Source: Ideonella sp. (GTDB lineage: Bacteria; Pseudomonadota; Gammaproteobacteria; Burkholderiales; Burkholderiaceae_C). From it: a DNA stretch of 64,000 nt. Below are positions 58,094 to 64,000 of this stretch, in pieces. The stretch covers positions 372,001 through 436,000 of the forward strand of contig JADKIA010000008.1 of assembly GCA_016721465.1 (NCBI GenBank), written 5' to 3'. A program made the translations under genes and the position numbers. Position 1 is the stretch's first letter, and each line of letters begins with the position of its first letter. Under the pieces are notes generated by a model. The model was given only the letters and a program-made list of their open reading frames with translations, was not told the origin of the DNA and ran no database searches.

Positions 58094-58303
58094 TCAGTCC
58101 CGCGTAACACCCCGCAGCCAGCGTGGCCACCAGATCGGGTTCTCGGCTGGCGCCGGCTTAGCGCCGTCGGGCGCAGGCGCCAGTTGGTCGAGTGTGTATT
58201 CCATGCCGAAGGCCGTGCCCATGTCGGCCGCCTCCGGCGCGCGCGGCTTGCGCCGTGCACGGGCACGACGGGCGAGCAGCGATGACGAGGGGATGTCCGG
58301 CAT
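58094..58303 (-). CDS. Small hypothetical protein
   Basis: 69 aa. ATG 58303 has a GGAG ribosome site eight bases upstream. The N-terminus is Arg-rich (LLARRARARRKPRAP), the C-terminus ends PIWWPRWLRGVTRD, a Trp/Arg amphipathic tail. No named family. It is divergent from prsT, whose upstream region it shares. Too short for strong support. Confidence 0.5.
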   Translation of the reverse strand: MPDIPSSSLLARRARARRKPRAPEAADMGTAFGMEYTLDQLAPAPDGAKPAPAENPIWWPRWLRGVTRD

Positions 58304-58575
58304 TGCAAAACTCCAAGGCAAACCAGTGTGGGACAAGTTTGACCCCTTGCCTATCCCGCGTTTGACGCATAAGAACCCCGTGTGTGGGTTTGTTCCGCGC
58401 CGCCAGGCCGTCTGTCGACAATGCCACACAGCCAAGCTGCCCGCGCCACCCGAACAGGGGATGAGCCCGCGACAACTTTGGCACATTGGTGCAATGCAGC
58501 CTCGGTCGGCGACGCCGGCCGTTCGCAAAATCACTCAGACTCGCGCCATCCGGCGCCGATGACGCCGCCGCCCAA

Positions 58576-61425
58576 ATGAAGTGCATGAAATACGCCATGA
58601 GCCGCCGTTGCAAGACCTTTGAAACCGCAGCGTGGAAGGGACGCAGCCTGCTGCTGGCGGCCGTGGTGCTGGCATGTGCTGCGCCCGTTGTTCATGCCAC
58701 GCCGGAGAAGGCGGCGAAGTTCTATGAAGATGCGCTGAAGCGCTACGAAAAGGAGGATCTGCCGGGTGCCGTTGTCCAATTGAAGAACACGATCCAGGAA
58801 GACCGCAAGATGCTTGCGGCCCACCTGTTGCTGGGCAAGGTATTGCTCCGCACAGGCGAGTTGAAAGGTGCCGAGGCGGCGTTCGAGGAGGCCTTGCGTC
58901 AAGGGGTCAGCCGCACCGAGTTGGCGGTTTCCCTGGCCCAGCTCTATCTCCAGTTGGGTGAGTACAAGAAACTGCTCGATCAAGTCACGCCCGAGGCCCT
59001 GTCGCCTGCGCTGCAGGCGGAGGTGCTGACGGCGCGTGGTACGGCCTTTGCGATGTCGGGCAACCCATCTTCCGCAACCAAGAGTTTTGCCGATGCCCGC
59101 ACTGCTGCGCCCCAATCAGCAGCGCCCTTGGTGGCCGAAATCCCCATGCTGCTACGGGCGGGCGAGCGCGATAAGGCCAAGGCGATGGCCATCAAGGCGA
59201 CCGAGTTGGCCCCCAAGACGCCAGGGAGTTGGTACACCCTGGGATCCACATTGCAGACGCTGCAAGACTCAACCGGCGCTTTGGCTGCCTACGATCGCGC
59301 GCTGAGCCTGGAGCCCAAGTTCGCCGAGGCACGTGTTGGCCGCGCCACCTTGCTGGTGGGCTTGCGCAGAGACAAAGAAGCCGAGCAAGAACTGGCAGCC
59401 CTCAAGGCGGCGTCGGTGGTTGATCCCAGAACGTCGTACATGCGCGCCCTGCTGGCCAATCGCAAAGGTGACGTGGCCGCGGCCAAAGCTGGGTACAGCG
59501 AGGCGGTCGGCATGATCGACAGCGCGCCGCCCGCTTGGCTGGCCGCCAACGAGCCACTGTTGATGACGGGCGCCCTGTCCCATCGTGCGCTGGGCAACTT
59601 GTCCAAGGCGCGCGAGTACCTTGAAACCTTGGTCGCGCGCAATGGCCGACACCTTGCCGGCATGGTGTTGCTGGCCTCGGTCTATGTCGACTCCAGGGAA
59701 TATGGTCGCGCTCTTCCCCTTTTGGAGTCGCTGCAGCGTGCCATCCCGGACGACCCGCATGTCTTGTTCTTGCTGGGCTCGGTGCAGTTGGCAAGAAAGC
59801 ACTACGTGCAGGCCAGCGAGCTGTTCGAGAAGTCGGCGGCCCGGAACGGGGCGTCGGATGCCGTGCGCGAGCTGGGCTTCAGTCAACTGGGCTTGGGGCA
59901 GGACAAGTTGGGGCTGGCCAACCTAGAAAGGGCGTTTGCAAGCAATCCGAACGACACGCGGGCGGGTGTGCAGCTGGCCACGATCTACGCCCAACAGGGC
60001 CAATCGGCCAAGGCGCTGCAGACTGCGGAAGCCATCGTGAAGCTGGATCCGGCCAACCTGACCATGCTCAACTTTCTGGGCAATGTCAAAGGCCGGTTGG
60101 GAGACAAGGCTGGCGCACGTGCGGCGTTTCAGCAAGTATTGGCCAAAGACCCGGCCTTTCGACCAGTGGTCATCAATCTGAGCTGGTTGGACATGGAAGA
60201 AGGCCGGCTCGACGATGCACGCAATCGGCTCAATCAGGCCCTGGCCCAAACCAAGGACGACCCCGACATGCTGTTCGAGCTGGGCGCCCTCGAGCAAAGG
60301 GCCAAGCACCCCGCCGAGGCCCTCCGGCATTGGACCCGCGCCGATGAAATCCAGCGCCAGGACTTCCGGCCGGGCCTGGCGATCGCCGATCTGCTGGGCA
60401 GCCAGACCCAGTACGACAAGGCGCTGGAGGCCGCCAAACTGCTGGCGTCGAAGTACCCCAGCCAATTGCTGGTGCAGCTGGCGCTGGGACGCGCCTACTC
60501 GGCTGTTGGAGATATGGCCAACACCCGCCAGACCCTGCAGGAGGCCACTCGGCTGGCGGAGTTCGACGCCGACAAACAGGTAGCGATCGGGCGCATGCAA
60601 TTGATGGCCGCCAACCCCGACGGTGCGGCCTACAACCTGGTCAAGGCGCTGCAGGCCCGCCCGGACCACTTGGGCGCCCTGGTGCTTCAAGTGGAACTGG
60701 AAGCGCGCCGCGGCGACGCGGCCAAGACCGACGCCGCCCTCAAGGCGCTCAACGCCAAGCACGGTGGGTCCATTCCCGCCCTGCTGACCACCGCCAACGT
60801 AGCCATGTCGCGGGGGCAGTTCAGTGTGGCGCAGACCAACTACCAGGCGGCGATGGACCGCGAGCCCAGCACGCCTGCCGCACTCATGCTGGCGCGTGCA
60901 CAGATCGCGACAGGGGACACCAAGAAGGCGGTGGGCATGCTGGAGTCCTGGTCCAGGAAGCGACCGGATGATCGGGTGGCGCTCAAAGCCTTGGCCGAGG
61001 TGCAATTGCAGAACGGCCAGCACGACGCCGCGCGCAAGAGCTACAACCGGGTTCTGGCCGCCGAGCCGGACGATGCCCAGAGCCTGAGCAGCTACGCCGT
61101 GCTCTTGCAGCAGCTCAATGACCCGGCTGCCGTCCCTACAGCCGAAAAGGCCCTCAAGTTGGCGCCAGGCAATCCTGACTTCGCCGATGTGCTGGGCTGG
61201 ATCCTGGTGCAGCGTGGCAGCACGGAGCTGGGCCTGCGCCATTTGCGCGAGGCCCGGTTGCGTGCGCCTGCCAACGGCGAGATTCGATACCACCTTGCGG
61301 TGGCGTTGGCCAAGACGGGCCGAACGAGCGAGGCCAAGCAAGAGCTCTCGACGGCGCTGACCGGGCCGACGCGGGTGCAGCGCAGCGAGGGTGTCGATCG
61401 TTTGAAGGCCGAGTTGGGGCTTTGA
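58576..61425 (+). CDS. prsT: PrsT, PEP-CTERM system TPR-repeat protein
   Basis: 949 aa from ATG 58576; starts at 58585 and 58597 are equally possible. A signal peptide (LLLAAVVLACAAPVVHA) is followed by about twenty TPR-type repeats (for example LPGAVVQLKNTIQEDRKMLAAHLLLGKVLL, GALAAYDRALSLEPKFAEA, both in continuous positions). PrsT is the large periplasmic TPR protein that accompanies exosortase/EpsH polysaccharide systems, whose kinase PrsK and regulator PrsR drive sigma-54 promoters. Those partners are not in the window. Two PEP-CTERM substrates flank it. Confidence 0.87.
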   Translation: MKCMKYAMSRRCKTFETAAWKGRSLLLAAVVLACAAPVVHATPEKAAKFYEDALKRYEKEDLPGAVVQLKNTIQEDRKMLAAHLLLGKVLLRTGELKGAEAAFEEALRQGVSRTELAVSLAQLYLQLGEYKKLLDQVTPEALSPALQAEVLTARGTAFAMSGNPSSATKSFADARTAAPQSAAPLVAEIPMLLRAGERDKAKAMAIKATELAPKTPGSWYTLGSTLQTLQDSTGALAAYDRALSLEPKFAEARVGRATLLVGLRRDKEAEQELAALKAASVVDPRTSYMRALLANRKGDVAAAKAGYSEAVGMIDSAPPAWLAANEPLLMTGALSHRALGNLSKAREYLETLVARNGRHLAGMVLLASVYVDSREYGRALPLLESLQRAIPDDPHVLFLLGSVQLARKHYVQASELFEKSAARNGASDAVRELGFSQLGLGQDKLGLANLERAFASNPNDTRAGVQLATIYAQQGQSAKALQTAEAIVKLDPANLTMLNFLGNVKGRLGDKAGARAAFQQVLAKDPAFRPVVINLSWLDMEEGRLDDARNRLNQALAQTKDDPDMLFELGALEQRAKHPAEALRHWTRADEIQRQDFRPGLAIADLLGSQTQYDKALEAAKLLASKYPSQLLVQLALGRAYSAVGDMANTRQTLQEATRLAEFDADKQVAIGRMQLMAANPDGAAYNLVKALQARPDHLGALVLQVELEARRGDAAKTDAALKALNAKHGGSIPALLTTANVAMSRGQFSVAQTNYQAAMDREPSTPAALMLARAQIATGDTKKAVGMLESWSRKRPDDRVALKALAEVQLQNGQHDAARKSYNRVLAAEPDDAQSLSSYAVLLQQLNDPAAVPTAEKALKLAPGNPDFADVLGWILVQRGSTELGLRHLREARLRAPANGEIRYHLAVALAKTGRTSEAKQELSTALTGPTRVQRSEGVDRLKAELGL

Positions 61426-61439
61426 GCGAACGCAAGAAG

Positions 61440-61456
61440 TGTCGGGAAACTTGACG
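61440..61456. promoter_or_regulatory. Upstream activator-like motif of the second PEP-CTERM gene
   Basis: TGTCGGGAAACTTGACG at 61440-61456, 14 of 17 identical to the motif at 55628-55644 and the same distance (about 70 bases, centre to -24) from its sigma-54 promoter. A degenerate second copy lies at 61481-61498. Confidence 0.65.
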
Positions 61457-61517
61457 AATCTGGGATCGACTCGCCGGATTTTCAAGAAACCCCTTGTGAT
61501 TCAATAGCTTGGCGAAG

Positions 61518-61533
61518 TGGCATTAAACATGCT
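61518..61533 (+). promoter_or_regulatory. Sigma-54 (-24/-12) promoter of the second PEP-CTERM gene
   Basis: TGGCATTAAACATGCT has the invariant GG and GC with 10 bases between; the -12 is ATGC instead of TTGC. The start codon is about 160 bases downstream, so a long leader is implied. Confidence 0.7.
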
Positions 61534-61694
61534 TCCCTGGGCTTGGGGGCTGTCTACGGACAAGCACAAGAATGAAATGCTCGGCAGTCTGCACTTGCGC
61601 CACCGAACTGCGGGGTTGACCGGGCCAGCCGAGTTGTTAGTCTATGTGTCTTGAGCTGCGCCGTTTCGGAGCGCTTGCAAATGAGGTTTAGAAC

Positions 61695-62585
61695 ATGAGT
61701 TTCACTGCGCCACTGAAGAATCTTGTCAAGATTGCCGGGCTGACCGTGATGGCGGCCGCCGCGTTTTCGTCCGGCAGCGCGTGGGCTTTGACCTTGACCA
61801 TGCCCGGCCCCAATACGACGTCCAACGAGACGTTGAATGTTGGCCACCTCCCAAGCTCAACGACCCCTGCCTTGACCAGGACGGTATCGGCGGGAAGCTA
61901 CATCGTCAATGACGGCACGAGCAGCTTTTCGGTCTTTTGCCTGGATCCGCTGACCTGGTTCAGCACTGGCACTCCGGGCAACCCCACCGTCTACACGGTA
62001 GTTGGTCTGAGCAACTACCTGACGGCGCCGATCGGGAGTGACGGCTACGCCAAGCAGTTCAATACCGTGCCTTACACCGACGCCAACATCTCGCCGTACT
62101 ACAAGGCCCAAGCCACGCCCGGTGGGGCGGGTTCGACATCGGTATTGAACAAGCTCTTGGAGCTGTACTCTCATGCGTACGCCAGTACCGTGAACAACGC
62201 CGTCAATGCGGCAGCGTTCCAGTACGCCATCTGGGAGATTGAAGGGGAGACGGCAGGGTCGTACTCTAGAACGTCCGGTGGCTTGACGATGACTGCGGCG
62301 TCAACAAGCGTGCAGACAAAGGCCGATAACTACCTCGCGGCGCTGAATGGCACTTCCACCTGGGCCTCGTTGAACCTGAGCTCAACTTCCGACTACAACT
62401 ACACCGTCTACCAAGCGACGCCAACGGGCTCGACGCAGACCTTTTTGAGGGTGACGTCGAGCACCACGGGCAACCAAACCAACACCCCAGTGCCCGAGCC
62501 GGGCACTGGCTTGCTGGCTGCGATGGCCGGGCTGGTGTGGGTGGGATCGCGTCGACGGCAAGCCCAGGCGGGCAAGGTGGTCTGA
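61695..62585 (+). CDS. PEP-CTERM protein with possible thioester domain
   Basis: 296 aa. Signal peptide ends GSAWALT. The body shows SVFCLDPLTW with Cys82 and NAAAFQYAIWEI with Gln176. In thioester domains of surface adhesins a Cys in a FC(L/I)D-type motif bonds to a Gln in a (T/A)xQxAIW-type motif, so an internal Cys-Gln thioester is possible here. The C-terminal signal is VPEPGTG near 265, a hydrophobic segment and SRRRQ. It would be sorted by an exosortase. A strong terminator follows. Confidence 0.8.
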   Translation: MSFTAPLKNLVKIAGLTVMAAAAFSSGSAWALTLTMPGPNTTSNETLNVGHLPSSTTPALTRTVSAGSYIVNDGTSSFSVFCLDPLTWFSTGTPGNPTVYTVVGLSNYLTAPIGSDGYAKQFNTVPYTDANISPYYKAQATPGGAGSTSVLNKLLELYSHAYASTVNNAVNAAAFQYAIWEIEGETAGSYSRTSGGLTMTAASTSVQTKADNYLAALNGTSTWASLNLSSTSDYNYTVYQATPTGSTQTFLRVTSSTTGNQTNTPVPEPGTGLLAAMAGLVWVGSRRRQAQAGKVV

Positions 62586-62635
62586 GCGCCGCGTTCTTGC
62601 ACAGCGTCGGCCTTCTCGGCCGACAAAAGCCGCTG

Positions 62636-62664
62636 AAAAGGCCATCCCGTCGGATGGCCTTTTT
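62636..62664 (+). terminator. Strong rho-independent terminator after the PEP-CTERM gene
   Basis: AAAAGGCCATCC (62636-62647) pairs perfectly with GGATGGCCTTTT (62652-62663) over a CGTC loop, ending in five T. It lies 51 bases after the stop codon at 62585. Confidence 0.92.
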
Positions 62665-62814
62665 GCCATCTGGTCCAAACCCAGCTGGACTTGCATCGAA
62701 GTGATCTGTTGGCCTATAGACCCAGCACCGATCACCTGCAGACTTGGCCGATCGCCCTAGAATCCCGCCCCTTCGCCAGGACGATCCTGCCGAGGCTCCC
62801 GACCACGGACCCCC

Positions 62815-64000
62815 ATGACGTCTTTCTGCGCGATCGACTTCGGCACCTCCAATTCGGCCATCGCGCTGCCGCATGGCGCGGGCGTTCGACTGGTCGAGCT
62901 CGAAGCCGGCCAAGGCACCATGCCCACCGCGCTGTTCTATGCGGTCGAGGGCCTGGCCGCGCACGAGGACCCGCACCGTTACTACGGCCGTGCCGCAGTG
63001 GCCGCTTACGTCGAGGGCATCGAAGGCCGGCTGATGCGCTCGATGAAGAGCATCCTGGGCTCCACCTTGGCGGACCAGGCCACCGAGGTGGGTGCGGGCC
63101 GCTCGGTGCGCTATCTCGATGTGGTGTCCGGCTACCTGCGGCACCTGAAGGCGCTGGCCGAGCAGGAGGCCGGCGCCCGGCTGACCCGCGTGGTCTTGGG
63201 CCGGCCGGTCTTCTTTGTGGACGACGACCCCGAACGCGACGCCAAGGCGCAAGCCGTGCTGGAGCAGGCGGCACGCGCCGTGGGCTTTGCCGAAGTGCAC
63301 TTCCAGTACGAGCCGATCGCTGCTGCGCTGGACTACGAGACCAGCATCGATCGCGAGCAACTGGTGCTGGTGGCCGACATCGGCGGGGGCACCTCGGACT
63401 TTTCGCTGGTGCGTGTCGGCCCGCAGCGCCGCACGCGCCTGGACCGCCGCGCCGACATCCTGGCCAACCATGGCGTGCACATCGCCGGCACCGATTTCGA
63501 CCGCCACATCGAGCTGGCCAACATCCTGCCGGCCTGTGGCTACCGCGGCATCGGCCCCAATGGCCGCGAGGTGCCGAGCAAGGTGTACTTCGACCTGGCC
63601 ACCTGGCACCTGATCAACACCGTCTACGCGCCGGCGCGCGTGGGCGAGCTGCGGCAGATGAAGGGCTTCTATGCCGACCTGGTGCAGCACCGCCGCCTGA
63701 TGACAGTGGTGGACGAGCAGTTGGGCCACGCCTTGATCGGGCAGGCCGAGGCCGCCAAGATTGCGGTGGCCGATGGCGCCGGCGCGTCCATTCCGATCGA
63801 CCTGTCCTGGATCGAGCCGGGCCTGAGCGCCTCGGTGGATGAGGCGACGACCGTGCAGGCCCTCGATGCCGATCTGCAGCGCATCGTGCGCGCGGCCGAT
63901 GAAACCCTGGCCCGGGCGGGGCTGGACCATTCGCGCGTGGACGCCCTCTACTTCACCGGCGGCTCAACGGGATTCAAGCCCCTGGCCGACCGCATCGCCG
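62815..64000 (+). CDS. YegD-like Hsp70-family protein (C-terminus cut by window edge)
   Basis: 395 visible codons from ATG 62815, running off the right edge. Hsp70/actin ATPase marks: AIDFGTSNSAIAL (phosphate 1), VVLGRPVFF near residue 123, the FQYEPIAAALDYE connect near 163, VADIGGGTSDFSLV (phosphate 2) near 183, and ALYFTGGSTGFKPL near 380 (adenosine loop). YegD-type proteins lack the DnaK substrate domain; their clients are unknown. The frame stays open to the last base. Confidence 0.92.
   Translation, partial: MTSFCAIDFGTSNSAIALPHGAGVRLVELEAGQGTMPTALFYAVEGLAAHEDPHRYYGRAAVAAYVEGIEGRLMRSMKSILGSTLADQATEVGAGRSVRYLDVVSGYLRHLKALAEQEAGARLTRVVLGRPVFFVDDDPERDAKAQAVLEQAARAVGFAEVHFQYEPIAAALDYETSIDREQLVLVADIGGGTSDFSLVRVGPQRRTRLDRRADILANHGVHIAGTDFDRHIELANILPACGYRGIGPNGREVPSKVYFDLATWHLINTVYAPARVGELRQMKGFYADLVQHRRLMTVVDEQLGHALIGQAEAAKIAVADGAGASIPIDLSWIEPGLSASVDEATTVQALDADLQRIVRAADETLARAGLDHSRVDALYFTGGSTGFKPLADRIA

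Noticed and set aside
58479..58492. A sigma-54-like TGGCAC...GC site upstream of prsT
   Set aside because: GG and GC are 9 bases apart instead of 10, and the activator-like sequence at 58327-58344 is only weakly similar and 144 bases away, so it is not called as a promoter.
1..64000. Prophage, insertion sequence, CRISPR array or tRNA/rRNA genes
   Set aside because: No transposase, integrase, phage structural gene, regularly spaced repeats or tRNA-like cloverleaf was seen in either strand.

Overview
The window is GC-rich, gene-dense chromosomal DNA, most likely from a betaproteobacterium of the order Burkholderiales (Comamonadaceae or the Rubrivivax/Leptothrix/Ideonella side). This rests on gene content: DUF2145, YiaA/B, GTP-type PEP carboxykinase, PEP-CTERM proteins with PrsT, Mla permease, RlpA, UspA and a YegD-type Hsp70. 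I saw no rRNA, tRNA, CRISPR array, insertion sequence or phage gene. Both ends cut genes: an MlaE-type permease at the left and a YegD-like Hsp70 at the right.

Region by region. 1-10.9 kb: MlaE permease, DUF547 protein, PatZ-like acetyltransferase, a DUF1214/DUF1254 pair, RlpA, TrhA (hemolysin III), a TonB-dependent receptor and an NAD-dependent epimerase divergent from a LysR regulator. 11.9-17.5 kb: an SDR divergent from an SsuABC/TauABC-type ABC transporter operon. A complete AbrB/PIN toxin-antitoxin module, with its own promoter and operator, sits between the transporter's binding-protein and ATPase genes. 17.5-20.6 kb: DUF3237, lysA and its divergent activator lysR in the enterobacterial arrangement, and a tiny basic protein. 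20.7-27.9 kb: a two-gene operon pairing a double-cyclase/STAND-ATPase/TPR protein (1372 aa) with a WD40/caspase-like peptidase (1022 aa). 28.3-31.8 kb: DUF4198, HupE/UreJ and TPR genes, and a small Lys/Ala/His-rich exported protein. 32-39.9 kb: queA and tgt (queuosine tRNA modification) around a phosphoesterase and a cytochrome c, then an SNF2-like ATPase with a histone-H1-like tail.

39.9-45.0 kb is a minus-strand operon of five genes joined by 4-base overlaps or a 1-base gap: MFS-acyltransferase, small membrane protein, Lgt homologue, radical SAM enzyme with the layout of archaeal tetraether lipid synthase, and CPBP protease. It reads as an uncharacterised membrane-lipid modification pathway. 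45.1-53.2 kb holds the DUF2145/YiaAB operon with a divergent regulator, CoA-transferase, Old Yellow Enzyme, MOSC, Gfo/Idh/MocA and DUF2889 genes. 53.6-62.7 kb: pckG, then a PEP-CTERM neighbourhood with a PEP-CTERM metalloprotease, PrsT and a PEP-CTERM protein with a possible thioester domain. Both PEP-CTERM genes carry sigma-54 -24/-12 promoters with a shared 17-base motif about 70 bases upstream, which suggests a co-regulated exosortase-substrate regulon.

The strongest candidates for undescribed biology are the five-gene lipid operon, the cyclase-STAND/caspase pair and the sigma-54 PEP-CTERM regulon. Starts and domain calls were made by reading the sequence; no database search was run.
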